A stretch of 64,000 nucleotides of DNA from Hybos culiciformis. Lineage: Eukaryota > Arthropoda > Insecta > Diptera > Hybotidae. Numbering within the stretch: position 1 is the first letter of the stretch; every line of letters starts with the position of its first letter. A model generated the notes under the pieces. The model saw only the letters and a list, made by a program, of their open reading frames with translations. It was not told the DNA's origin and did no database searches. The stretch spans positions 65,544,108 through 65,608,107 of the forward strand of contig OZ023273.1 of the NCBI GenBank assembly GCA_964007475.1. Reading direction: 5' to 3'. Below, one piece after another: positions 1 through 11,122 of this stretch. Made by a program: the position numbers and the translations under genes.

Positions 1-738
1 TTTCTCAAAATATTTTAAAAATAAAATTGGACGTATTTTATTTATAGCCAAATCTTAGTTTTAAATAACTACATATTTATTTTTCTACATTTTTGAGAAT
101 AATTCAGACTCAATCAGAAGTACAGTAAAACGTTTGTGTGTCCCTTTGAATTAAATTTATGTATGATTTAAATAACAAATAGAGCAGTTGCTTACTAAGA
201 TTACAACTCAAGCTTCTTGGACTAGCAAGCTTGTTCTTCTAATTGATATTACATTGATATTTCGATTTATTAATTAAAATATTTTTTTAGACATTAGTTA
301 TGCAAACAATATTTGATATAAACCAAGTTTTTAAATTAAAATTGTTATTCAAAATATTTATTCATTCCTATTATTCTATACCACTTGATTTTGGAAGTTT
401 AGCTTTTCCATTAATATAGTTATCGTGGTAGCGAACAATTAAAAAATATATTTCGAATAGTTGAAATCTTGAAACATTATTGTAAAATCTGAATATTACA
501 ATGACGAATCTACGTATATATATATATAATATACATGATGGTGATTTTCGTAAAAAAAAATTGTTATTATTTAATTATGCTCCAATAGAGAACTTTTTTT
601 TTGCTTTCTTACTATATCTGTACTGCATCATCAAATGATGCATACTATGAAATTCATATATCTCATTTTATATAAATTAAAAAAACCAAAATGAAAATGA
701 AAGAAAAACAGAAAACATTCTTTACATAAAATTTGTAG
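1..738. other. AT-rich noncoding sequence, probably intron of the sas-like gene
   Basis: No coding signal was seen. The stretch ends in a splice acceptor (TTTGTAG, AG at 737-738) that opens the first visible exon of the receptor gene. It is therefore most simply the 3' part of an intron whose donor lies outside the window. A short TA microsatellite lies near 515-530. Confidence 0.5.
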
Positions 739-1500
739 GAGGACAAAAAGATATAACTAAATCAAAACCATCTATTGGAAATGATGATGATAATGGTAAA
801 GATACTAATTCAGTTGGACCATTTTATCCAACCATCGATGGTAAACCACCGAAAATGCAACCAAATGATAAACCTTTAAAGAAATTAAATAAAGAACAAG
901 TTAATAATATTAAGTATGAACAAAATTTTATACCAATTACAAATCCACCACCATCATCATCATCATCGTCAACAACATCTGGTACAAAATTTAATAATGA
1001 TAATAACAATAACAACAATAATGGAAATAACAATTATAATTTAGAGTATTATAATCCAGTTGACATCAATAATAAGAATCAATATGATAACTTTAATCCA
1101 TATGGACAAGAACATAATGTTATTATAGCTGGCGTTCATAATAACGGTGTTCTACCCGGCAAAAAGCCTAGTCAATCAGAGTTATATAATATACTTGGAC
1201 AAAATAGTAATAGTGGTCAAGTCCAACCAAATCCAAATAATATACCGCCTCATGTTCGAATTGAACACTTATTACAGCACCTGCAACCAAATATAGATCC
1301 AAATTCACAACAACCAATTATCCATATTGTAGATGACAGTAATCATCATCAACAATCAGATGGTTTTTCATTTGAAGCTTATCCAATACATCAAATAAGT
1401 GGACTAGGTTCTGCTGGTAATGGTGGTGGTGGAACTAGTAATGGAGTGCCAGCGAATGATCAACATCATGGAATCACAGCACAAAGACCATTACTAACAG
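739..1500 (+). CDS. sas: sas-like epidermal cell surface receptor, exon 1 of 3 visible (low-complexity ectodomain)
   Basis: This exon encodes about 254 residues of the extracellular part of a protein I identify as Stranded at second, from the FN3 + TM + NPxY-tail architecture of the following exons. The reading frame is open from the acceptor at 737-738 to the donor GT at 1501 and carries one base of a split Gly codon into the next exon (phase 1). The sequence is low complexity: Asp/Asn-rich, a Ser run and an (N)n run near 950-1040, and a Gly run near 1420-1435. I see no folded domain, so it is probably a disordered linker. In Drosophila, Sas has von Willebrand factor C domains N-terminal to its FN3 domains; those exons must lie upstream of the window. 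The donor (CAG|GTTCTT) is a weak match to consensus but is supported by the matching phase. The ATG at 855 is internal, not a start. Confidence 0.72.
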
Positions 1501-2107
1501 GTTCTTACTCATATGACTCTCTTCTCTTATCGTAATCTTTTATTTTCGTTCAACTAATAACATTTTTATATTTTCAAAAATTAAAAGAAAATTAATAACA
1601 ATCAGTTCATTCATTATTTCATGAAAAAATCATTCTATTAATTAAATGGTGTTGGTAATATAATTTCGTTCTAGATATTTTGTAAAATAATTATTTGCTG
1701 TTTTGTGAATATGGATGAAAAATAATAATTTCACGATTGTTTCAAATTTTCTTTAATCAATAAATTCTACTTCGTACTTTTCTCCGTGGTTTAGTAAAAA
1801 TATATGTCACGTTTTAAGTATAAACAATTAATTAAAAACACCGGAGAAAATCATCTAATTATACTGGAAAGCAAATTTGATATGAGAGAGAATAATATTA
1901 ACAATATTAAGAAAATAGTGAAAATATGATTCGAATTTGCTTACTTTAATTTTTACAATAAAAATTTCAGGTGCTAAAGCTTTCAATGAAAATTGACAAT
2001 TACGAAATTATTATTATTCGGTAATTCACTCACTTATATATCCTAATAATTTGTGTTTTACAGTGATGTGAAGTATCTTTAATTGATTGATGTCATTTTA
2101 TTTGTAG
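1501..2107 (+). other. Intron of sas-like gene (607 bp)
   Basis: The intron runs from GT at 1501 to AG at 2106-2107 (TTTGTAG). Phase 1 on both sides rebuilds a Gly codon. Reading through instead would stop at 1533-1535. The interior is AT-rich with no further coding signal. Confidence 0.65.
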
Positions 2108-3142
2108 GTCATCCATTTGAGAGCAATACGCAACCAAATCTACAAGTTCTGTTATTAGAAGCCATTGATCCCCGATCAATTCGCATTGTTTTCACCGTAC
2201 CACAAGTTTATGTCAATTTGCATGGACGAGTCGAGCTGAGATATACAAACGGAGCCTCCAACGATACATCATTGTGGGAAGCACAGATATTTGCCCCACC
2301 AGAAGATCTAATTGCAACTTCACAATTAGAATTCGGATTACAGGATTTGGAACCAAACTCAGAATACAGAATTAAAATAACTTTAATACTACGTGATTTA
2401 AATTCTCAGCCATCTAGTGAAGTGTACAAAGTTCGAACACCACCAGAGGGTGCTATAACACCTCCACCACCACCAACAGATTATAGACCAGATTTTGAAG
2501 ATATTTTCAAAAATGTTGAGGATCCTGAATTAAATGCTGGTGAAACTAATTCAACATGGTTGCATTTGAACTGGAAGAAATTGCCGGATAATGATTTAGA
2601 ATATGTTGATGGTATTCAGCTCCGTTATAAAGAACTTACAGGCATGATATATGATGCGACACCACTATTGCATAGAACTTTGACGACTTACACAATTGAA
2701 AACCTGCAGCCAGACACGGCTTATGAAATTGGATTATATTATATTCCTTTCCCAGGGCACGGTGCCGAGCAAAAAGCTGGTGATATGATTAAAATTCGTA
2801 CAGCAGCTAAAGATGATGTTTTCGGATTTGATGTGAATGTTAATGTCACCAAAGTCAAAACACAAAGTGTTGAGATTTCATGGAATGGTGTGCCTTATCC
2901 GGAAGATAAATACGTTAATATTTATCGAGTTATTTACCAAAGTGATGCTGGCAAAGAAGACTCGAGTGTGTTTAAGGTTGCAAAACGTGACTCAACAACT
3001 GGTACGTTAATTATGGATTTGAAACCTGGAACAAGATACAGACTGTGGCTGGAAATGTATTTAACAAATGGAAAAATCAAGAAAAGCAACGTTGTTAACT
3101 TCTTGACCAAACCTGGTGGACCAGCCACACCGGGCAAAACAG
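2108..3142 (+). CDS. sas: sas-like receptor, exon 2 of 3 visible: three fibronectin type III domains
   Basis: The exon encodes 345 residues holding three consecutive FN3 domains. The first is at about 2125-2450 (core ...[13 protein letters not shown]...), the second at about 2540-2810 (...[13 protein letters not shown]...) and the third at about 2840-3110 (...[13 protein letters not shown]...). Each has the conserved Trp or equivalent in strand B and the L-P-x-T/S-x-Y signature in the E-F region. A Pro-rich linker (PPPPP, about 2460-2475) separates the first two. FN3 modules mediate extracellular adhesion; in Drosophila, Sas is an apical epidermal surface protein and a ligand of the phosphatase Ptp10D (family knowledge). 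Codon use is less AT-biased than the flanks, as expected for selected coding sequence. The donor GT is at 3143 (AG|GTAATT), phase 1. Confidence 0.88.
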
Positions 3143-3558
3143 GTAATTGTTTTATTATAAGAAATATTATTTAACTTTTAGCTTTACATTTTATATAAAG
3201 CTAATACTTTAGCCCGGTCATATCGAACATCTTATTATCTTTAAATTAATCAACTTTTAGAACTTACCCAATTTAGGTATGCGTTTCGTCGCTTGAGCTT
3301 TCAAATTTAAAATTATTAGTTGAAATTGAGAACATGACCTACTTCCGCACTTGCATATAATAATTTTTACAATTTTGTCTTTAATATGGTATTTTGATGA
3401 TAAGGCTTATTTTGTTTTTCTCAGTCTGTAAAAGTTATTAAAAATGTAAGGATAAGGAAATTTATTTTATTTATGCATTATGTATTAATGTACTCTTATA
3501 AACTTATAAAGTAGTGTAATAAGGCTTTCATGTTCCTAAATTCCAAATACTTTTGTAG
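3143..3558 (+). other. Intron of sas-like gene (416 bp)
   Basis: The donor GTAATT is at 3143 and the acceptor TTTTGTAG ends at 3558. The phases of the flanking exons agree (split Gly codon). Nothing else was seen inside. Confidence 0.72.
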
Positions 3559-3818
3559 GAAAACTATTAACAGCTGGAGAAAGCCAATCAAGCGGTGATT
3601 ATTACGGACCTTTGGTAGTAGTAGCAGTTATTGCGGCTTTAGCTGTAATGTCAACTTTAATTTTATTATTAATATTAACAAGAAGAAGAGTTCATCAAAC
3701 AGCGTCTATAACACCACCTCGTAAAAGTGATGCAGCTTATGATAATCCTAGTTATAAAGTTGAAATTCAACAAGAAACAATGAGTAAGTATGGTAGCATG
3801 CCTAGAACAAATTTTTAA
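3559..3818 (+). CDS. sas: sas-like receptor, last exon: transmembrane helix and NPxY cytoplasmic tail
   Basis: This is the C-terminal coding exon (86 residues). After a short juxtamembrane segment ending in YYGP comes a hydrophobic helix (about 3612-3680, from LVVVAV to LLLILT). An RRR stop-transfer signal follows, then a tail of about 40 residues with [20 protein letters not shown] and the end ...MPRTNF. DNPSY is an NPxY motif of the type that binds PTB-domain adaptors. In Drosophila the Sas intracellular domain signals through such partners (established knowledge). The high conservation look of the tail is the main reason for the gene call. The stop TAA is at 3816-3818. Candidate poly(A) signals AATAAA occur at 3876-3881 and 3908-3913, but that hexamer is common in this AT-rich DNA. 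Confidence 0.88.
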
Positions 3819-6800
3819 AAAAAGTTATGCTAGGAAAATAGAAATATCTGGTACAATAATAGAACTAATAATAATAATAAATTCTTATTTTTTTTTTTTA
3901 AATACAAAATAAAAACACAAACATAAGCTTGCCATTTGAATGATGCCAAATGAATTTGTCTTGAAGCCGTTATTATTCAACTTCACCAAATCAATCTTTC
4001 TTTAAATTTTTTCTTATTTTGTATTCAAATTTTTGGTTATATTTGTTAACAAATTTTTATCAGCTTGTACCAGAAATTTCCATAATTGGATTATATGTCT
4101 TGATAGAAACTAATTTTTTTACTACTTTTTCCTTTTTCTTTCAGATCTGTGACAACTTTAATGGTTGATAAAATTTGTTAATAAATATTCCGAAAATTGC
4201 TGTAAATACAAAATTGCTATAATAATAATGTATAATGCCTTTAATGTAAAAATATCACAAAACAATATAAATATTAGTTAAATATATGAAAGTTTCTATA
4301 AAATCCATTAAAAAAAAATTAAAGAGGATGGCTTAAAATTAATGAATTTATATTATATCTAACAATAATTTTTTTTTTTAATAGCAAAAATTAAATTTAA
4401 AAATTTTTATCTGAATATCTGAAAATCGTATACAAATTTAATGTAGATATTTATAGTAAATTCTGAAATTTTTGAGAGCGTCCTATTGATATATACATAG
4501 TTATTATTCAAATCATATTCATTTGTTTTGATATTTTGAAATCAGGGTTGGTTCCTAAGTGTTAATTTTAAAGCCATAAAATCATCCTTCAATTTTTTCG
4601 GAATACGTTTACTTCTCTATGGTTGTATCGATCATGTCTTACAAAGTATTGACACTAGAATTGATTATTATTCTATAATATAAAGCATTCTATTCTAAGA
4701 TGTTTTAAAAACCCTTGTATCCACTATTAATTTCTTCAAATTTTTAGTCACTATAATTAAATGATCAATATAAAAAAGAATATTGATTGCAACAACTTCA
4801 ATGTTTCGAATATGTTATTTTAATATACAATTTGAAACTATCCTAATTTCATCAATAAAATACTTTTTCACATTAACCAATAATCATTATTTGATGAAGT
4901 GATACAAAAAAAATTATGTGGAAATATGAAATAAATTTATTATTAAATTTTAATATTCTTCCTTTTTTGTTTTACCAAAATATACATATAACACATACAT
5001 GGAAATATGATGTTAATTAAAATCCAAGGTTCAATTTTTTTTTAAAAATTAAATATTGAAATATTGATTTAATGTATACTGTGAACTTTTATTTAATACA
5101 AAATAATAATGAAAATTATTTCAAATTTTGAAGATCATGTAACATAGTAATTAGAGTACCTATAATTTTTTTTTGCAGCAATATTAAAATAATTTCATTT
5201 TAGATCTAGGCATCTAGGGTATTAATAAAACAAACTATCTGTTAAAAAAATAATCTTATATTTTGCACTGAAATTACAATTAAATTGGAGAAAAAAAATT
5301 AAAAAAAATACAGAATCCTTAATAGACATCCTAAAAATTGTTTCCATAAATTTTTACAGTATGCATAAATGTATAAATGAAATTATGTTTTATGTAAATA
5401 TTAGTTTGATAAAATTAATTTAGGATTATGTTGAAATGAAGGAAATTATAAATAAAACCTGTAATTATTTTAAAAATATAAATTTAATTTAAATATAATT
5501 ATAATAATGATTATAAATTTTTTTTTTAAATACATTATGTAATAAGGTTAAATAATGTTAAAAATAAATATATAATATGTATACATAATAATGAACAAAA
5601 ACTTTTTTTAAATAAAAAAATTTCTAGAACTGAATATTAATTGCATTTCTGAAGAAAATCTTCATTATTATAAATATAAATATTGAAAATAAATATATAC
5701 ATCTGTTATTGAGTTCGGGTTTTGTTTTTAAGACATTGCATCTGCCTTTCTAATTTCTTTTAAAGAGGAACAAATTAATTTTAAATATTTTTCTCTGACA
5801 TTCATTGGAAATATTTCTATAAAGTTTGAAATTGACTTTGTGTCGAAAAATTTTGAATAACTTTTGTTATTTATCAGATTTTTTGTTATTTTTATATTTC
5901 AAAAATATCATACAAAGATTTTTCCTATAGTTTATTTTTATTTATCTTAAATCGTGTGAAAAATCTTTAAATTAATTAAATTATTGTTAATTTTCATTTA
6001 TTTATCTAAAAATTAACTGCAATTCAAACATTTCAAGAATGTGTTCTTTTTTCTATTTTCGGTGAGATAAACATTGTTTTGTTAAGGAATAGGAAAAAAA
6101 ATTCTATTTTACATCGAAATGCGATTATTTTCATTTCTTAGAAATTGATACCATTTTTAATTTAAGAAAATCTACTTATACTAAGAAAATGTTTTTGTAA
6201 AGAAAAGTCATACCTATATTTTTTAAGGCAAAGTTCTAAAAGAATTTGCTTGCTTTTAAAAATGAGAGGACAAAACTATGCTTTGGTTAGCAGCTTTTGT
6301 TAAAAAAAATTATAACAAATACATTATTATAAATATTTTTTTTTTTTTTTTAATTTAAAAAATATAATTTTTAAAATTTCTTTCATAAAAAAAAAAAAAC
6401 AAATAAACGAATTTTAGATAATTTATTTAAAATTAATAATGTAATATTTTTAATGTATGTAATAAATTTTTACATTGAAAATAAACATATTAAAATAATA
6501 AATTTATTGCGTTTTACTTAAGATTCTAATTTTTTGCTTTTCATCCACCTTTCATCCAACTGAAACCATATATATATATATTTGACTTGTTTTCAGACTT
6601 CAAAGACAGTCAGTTTCAGGTTCAGCTGTATGCGACAACAGGGCTTTAATAAATTTTAATTCGGGGTTATAAAAAAAAATTTGTTGCAAACAAAAAAAAA
6701 AAGAATGCATTTTATCACAAATATTTTTATTATTACATTTTAATATATTCTATAAGTATATTGAACTCCAATCACATTATGATTTGTAAAATTAAATAAA

Positions 6801-7073
6801 ATCCTTAACGTTTTCATAAATGTCACGTCTCGGTCGAATAAGATAAAAAATTTTTTATAAAAATCATTAATGGTCACTGGTCAGTAATTTTTTTTATACA
6901 ATTCTACTAATATGGTTTGTTACTTTGGGTGTGCTTTAATATATTTTATTTTCGAATAAAATCAGTTGATAGTAGGTATTTGATTTTATAAATTAAAATT
7001 TTATTACAGAGAATATTCATTTTACTAACTTATTATGCATTATGCAAACATTATTATTTTTGGTCAGAAAAAA
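3819..7073. other. sas 3' UTR followed by AT-rich intergenic DNA
   Basis: The first part is presumably 3' UTR; its end cannot be placed. The rest is homopolymer-rich AT sequence with no ORF of note. One less AT-rich spot at 6590-6660 has an acceptor-like TTTTCAG followed by a short open stretch and AATAAA, but nothing links it to a gene. Confidence 0.5.
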
Positions 7074-7421
7074 TCAAAATGTCATAATTTTGCGTGATGA
7101 CTTTTCTACAGCTGCGAACATATTTTCAATATAATATGTTTCAAAAGCATATATAGGATTGAAACCATCATTTAATTCAATAGTCTCGACAATTATTATA
7201 AAAATGAAACATAATTTTGTAACAACAATTAATGAAAAAAGAACTAAATATGTAATGAAAAACCCAAATTTATCAATAAATGTGTTTAAGAGCAGAAATG
7301 CAGTCGAACTGTCGAAGTAAGTATTGGCATTATTTGTAACCATAATGAAAGGATATTCAATTATTCTATCGACTAATATAAAATCATCATTATACCTTCC
7401 ATGTAACGTTGATTGATACAA
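7074..7421 (-). CDS. Hypothetical membrane-protein-like ORF, possibly a gene fragment
   Basis: The ORF is 115 codons from a TTG at 7421 and is open about 18 bases further upstream to an in-frame TAG. The amino-acid make-up is more protein-like than other ORFs here. It has a strongly hydrophobic middle (about residues 45-80, ...GFFITYLVLFSLIVV... and ...CFIFIIIV...) that could be one or two membrane helices, flanked by polar segments rich in N, D, E and T. There is no proper ATG start. Upstream, CCTAG could be a splice acceptor, but no polypyrimidine tract precedes it. I do not recognise the family. It could be a last exon, a pseudogene piece, or a chance ORF. Confidence 0.3.
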   Translation of the reverse strand: MYQSTLHGRYNDDFILVDRIIEYPFIMVTNNANTYFDSSTAFLLLNTFIDKFGFFITYLVLFSLIVVTKLCFIFIIIVETIELNDGFNPIYAFETYYIENMFAAVEKSSRKIMTF

Positions 7422-8204
7422 AAATATTGAATTGTGTTTCTAGGATTACCGTTTCTAATCTTTCTATCCTAGTTCTTTATCCAACATTTTTGTTTTGACA
7501 TTGAAACGATTTTATTTAGTGAAAAACAAGAATAACCTGCCTTAACCTTAAGACACATTCTTATAAACATTTCAGTATCGGTCGGACAGACAAACGTAAC
7601 ATGAAAAGGCATATTTACTTTTTTTAATTTTTAATAAAAAATAGGCTAAAAAATATAAAAGAGACAAAAAAAATAATTTTTTGTTTAACTATAATAAATG
7701 TAGGTACATAATTGTGAAGATTATAATTGTATTATACTTTCAAAGATATCCTTCTTCATTATGTTTATGTACATGTAATAATTATGTAATGTACTTAATA
7801 ACAGAAAGGGACGAACATTTTAATCTAATGTTACTTTAAAAATAGGAAAGTTAACATATTTTTTGTTCAAGAGTTTTGTTTTTTTTTTTTGCTCCAACGA
7901 CCAACAACATATAAAAACTAAAGAAAGAAATACTGAAATCCGGAAATTTTCTACAAGAAATAAAAACAAAAATTAAATTTTTAATTGTTTTACGATAGTA
8001 ATAAAATGAAAAAAAGTAGCACAGAAATATAAAAAAAAAGGAAGAATGTTTGCTACAATTTTCCTGGTCATATAATTGCGATTATCTTCCATTAGCACTT
8101 GTATAAAAGTGATTTATGTCTCCTTAAAGTTTTTCAATAAAGTATAATGAAAAAATATTATACCAAAGTAATATTATTATATAAAGACAAAGTTATTACA
8201 ATTA
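7422..8204. other. AT-rich intergenic DNA left of the LINE
   Basis: I see no gene or repeat. TTATTACAA at 8193-8201, next to the LINE poly(A) end, is a possible left half of its target-site duplication. Confidence 0.45.
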
Positions 8205-8302
8205 TTTTTTTTTTTTTTTTTTTTTTTTTTATTTCATTTATTTAGTTCGTAAACTATTTAACATGATTATCTTACAAATCTTAATATATTACATTATATG
8301 TT

Positions 8303-11101
8303 TTAAAATTTATTCCTTATATATTTTACTAAATTTTGTTTAAAACGACACAAATTTTCTTCATTTTTTAAATTGTTTGGTAATTCATTGAACAATTTTA
8401 AGCCGTTATACAGTAACATATTTTGAGTTCTACTATTTCTAAATAAATCTAGTCTAAAATCTGAAAAATTTCTTAGAGTTCGACTGTGAATATCTGTGTT
8501 AAAAATCAGCCTCTCACTTAAATATTTAGGGCACATATGATTTTTAATTTTGAATATTGTTAGCAATACATTGAAATTGATTTTTTGCTTAACATTCAAC
8601 CATTTTAAAGCTTCTAACATAAATTTAATTGAAGAAAATCTATTAACCTTCAAAATCAAACGCATTCCCCTATTCTGCAGTTTCTGAAGTCTTTCTATCA
8701 TACTATTATTGCACATATAAAGAATAGATGAACAATATTCTAGATGTGGTTTAATTAACACATTGTATATCCTCACCGCATTATTAAAGCTTAATCTATT
8801 TCTTATTTTGGAAAAAAAATATATCTTTTTTGCTACTTTTTTACAAACATAACTAATATGATTTTTAAAACTGAGTTTATTATCAATAAATACTCCTAGA
8901 TATTTTAATTCCTGAACACATTCTATAATTTCATTATCCACTTTAATGTGCACCCTATCTATTTTATCATTTATAATCATACATTTACTTTTACTTATAT
9001 TTAATTTTAATTTATTCATTTTAAACCAGTCCTCCAAGGTTGCCAAATCGAGTTTAATCTTTCTCAAGCATTCATCAATTGTATCTTCAACCACAAACAA
9101 AAGTGCATCATCCGCAAAAAGTACCAATTTGGCAAACTTAACCGCCTTTTCCATATCATTGATATAAAGTAAAAAAAGTAGAACCCCCAAAATTGAACCT
9201 TGTGGAACTCCCAGCAAAACGTCTATAGCATCAGATAAGATTCCATTCACTTTTGTCCTCTGTTTCCGATTGTTCAAGTAAGACTTGAACCATTGTAATT
9301 CAATGCCATTAATACCATAGCTTTTCAATTTTTCCAGTAGAATGTTGCGATCAATTGTTTCAAAAGCTCTTTTCAAGTCTAGAAATATTGCAATTATTAC
9401 CTTTCCATCATGAGTGGCCACCTTCCAATTTGTTATAACTAAATTTATTAATGACTCACAGCTATGCTCTTTTCTAAACCCAGATTGGTAATTGTACAAC
9501 AAATTATTTTTTTCCAAATATTTCGTTAACTGGTTGTTCACTAATTTTTCAAAAATCTTGGCCTCTGTCAGAATCATATTAACCGGTCTAAACTCACTTA
9601 ATAATTTTGTGTTTTTAATTTTTTCAACGGGAATTACAACACTTTCCTTCCAGCAATCTGGAAAGATTCCTGATCTTAAAGAATTATTTAATATTGATAT
9701 AAAATTTTCTCCAATTAAATCAATAGAGTCTAGAATCATTTTTACATTAATTAAATTCAAGTCTTTTTTATTATTCATTAATTTAAGTATGTTTTTTAAG
9801 TCACTTACATTAACCTCAATAAATTTAAAAGAACATTCAATTTTTTCAATTCTAATATTATATGGCACATTACGAATACTTTCGTAAATTTCATCAACAC
9901 TTTTTATAAAATATTCATTAAATTTATTAGCCAATATTATACTGTCATATATTATTTCGTTATTAAAGATTATTTCCTTGATTTCACTTCTGTTTTCATT
10001 TAGTACATAACATTTTATATTTTGCCACATTTTTACCTGATCTCTACAATTTTCAATTTTATTTCTAATAAATTTATTTTTTTCTAGTTTTACTTTGTTT
10101 TTGTAACTATTTCTTAGTTTTTTATATTTTAGCCATTCAAAATTATTACTATTATTCCATGAGGCAATTTTGTTTTGCCGATTTTTTTCTTTTCTTAGTA
10201 AATTAAGTTCATTAGTATACCAATTATTTTTATTTATATTAACACTTTTTTCTACAGTAAGTTTATTTGCTATTTTTTTTAAACTAGAACTAAATCTAGC
10301 AGCCTTCTGATTACACTCACTAAAATAAACTGTCAATATATCACTTCTACACATTAATGATCTAAATTTTAATCTATCGTATTTTAAATATTTAATAACT
10401 TTTATTTCATCAGCGCACTTATTATTTTCTATTTTAATTTCAATTTTTATAGTTTCATGATCACTGATCTTTAAATTTTTATCTATTTTGGCTTTAATAT
10501 TTCTGTATTTATTTGTAATCACAAAGTCAATTAATGTTTTTGAGTTTATTGTTATTCTTGTAAAATCACTTACTATTTGTTTAAAAGCATTTTCTTCAAT
10601 TATATCTTTAATTTTACTTTTTTGAACACTATTATGTAACCAATTAATATTGAAGTCACCCATAACTATAACTTGTTCATTATATTCAATAAGTTCTTCA
10701 AATAATCGTTCCATTTGGCCAAAGAATTCAGAATTAGCACTTAAACCTCTTGGTGATCTGTAAAGTCCACATAAGTAAAAAGTAATATTATTTCTTTCAA
10801 CTTTCACTGTTAACCACCATAATTCTTTTCTTACACTTAGAGTTTTTACTACACTATATGTCCAACTTTTTCTAATATAAAAAACAACGCCTCCAGTATG
10901 TCTTGATTGACTGTCTATCCTCACTAAGTTGTAATTATCTAGTTGTATTAAAGAATTCTCATCCTCCTCTTTTAAGTGCGTTTCAGTCAAGCATATAAAA
11001 TCAATATCTTTGTTCTCAAATAGTACGCCTTCCAAATCTTCAAAATTATTATATAATCCTTGTATGTTCAAGTATACAATATTCACATTTTTATTTTTCA
11101 A
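8303..11101 (-). CDS. LINE ORF2: AP endonuclease and reverse transcriptase
   Basis: The 932-residue ORF2 protein nicks target DNA and copies the element RNA by target-primed reverse transcription. The N-terminal endonuclease shows LNIQG (N12), LTETHL (E40), YRSPRG (about 114-119), GDFN (148-151), D192 and SDH (213-215), so the catalytic set is complete. The reverse transcriptase follows, with FRPVNM, the IFLDLKRAFETID palm motif, GVPQGSILG and the catalytic FADD (about 662-665; D664/D665 present). The C-terminus has the thumb-like ...IRIYNVLIKPHLEYCSSILY... region. No RNase H domain is evident. Length and order fit a full ORF2 of the Jockey/CR1 group. ATG at 11101 is chosen because it precedes the endonuclease start by only a few residues and lies 21 bases after the ORF1 stop. 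Confidence 0.93.
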   Translation of the reverse strand: MKNKNVNIVYLNIQGLYNNFEDLEGVLFENKDIDFICLTETHLKEEDENSLIQLDNYNLVRIDSQSRHTGGVVFYIRKSWTYSVVKTLSVRKELWWLTVKVERNNITFYLCGLYRSPRGLSANSEFFGQMERLFEELIEYNEQVIVMGDFNINWLHNSVQKSKIKDIIEENAFKQIVSDFTRITINSKTLIDFVITNKYRNIKAKIDKNLKISDHETIKIEIKIENNKCADEIKVIKYLKYDRLKFRSLMCRSDILTVYFSECNQKAARFSSSLKKIANKLTVEKSVNINKNNWYTNELNLLRKEKNRQNKIASWNNSNNFEWLKYKKLRNSYKNKVKLEKNKFIRNKIENCRDQVKMWQNIKCYVLNENRSEIKEIIFNNEIIYDSIILANKFNEYFIKSVDEIYESIRNVPYNIRIEKIECSFKFIEVNVSDLKNILKLMNNKKDLNLINVKMILDSIDLIGENFISILNNSLRSGIFPDCWKESVVIPVEKIKNTKLLSEFRPVNMILTEAKIFEKLVNNQLTKYLEKNNLLYNYQSGFRKEHSCESLINLVITNWKVATHDGKVIIAIFLDLKRAFETIDRNILLEKLKSYGINGIELQWFKSYLNNRKQRTKVNGILSDAIDVLLGVPQGSILGVLLFLLYINDMEKAVKFAKLVLFADDALLFVVEDTIDECLRKIKLDLATLEDWFKMNKLKLNISKSKCMIINDKIDRVHIKVDNEIIECVQELKYLGVFIDNKLSFKNHISYVCKKVAKKIYFFSKIRNRLSFNNAVRIYNVLIKPHLEYCSSILYMCNNSMIERLQKLQNRGMRLILKVNRFSSIKFMLEALKWLNVKQKINFNVLLTIFKIKNHMCPKYLSERLIFNTDIHSRTLRNFSDFRLDLFRNSRTQNMLLYNGLKLFNELPNNLKNEENLCRFKQNLVKYIRNKF

Positions 11102-11122
11102 TTCTTTACCATTATCTAGTTG

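Noticed and set aside
824..1033. Minus-strand ORF of 69 codons with a Leu-rich start
   Set aside because: It is antisense to the low-complexity sas exon; the Leu and Asp runs are just the complement of its repeats.
6590..6660. TTTTCAG followed by a short open, less AT-rich stretch and AATAAA (exon-like)
   Set aside because: There is no partner donor, no recognisable peptide and no phase support; too weak to call an exon.
8946..9887. Plus-strand ORFs antisense to LINE ORF2
   Set aside because: They are shadows of an intact ORF2 with complete catalytic motifs on the other strand.
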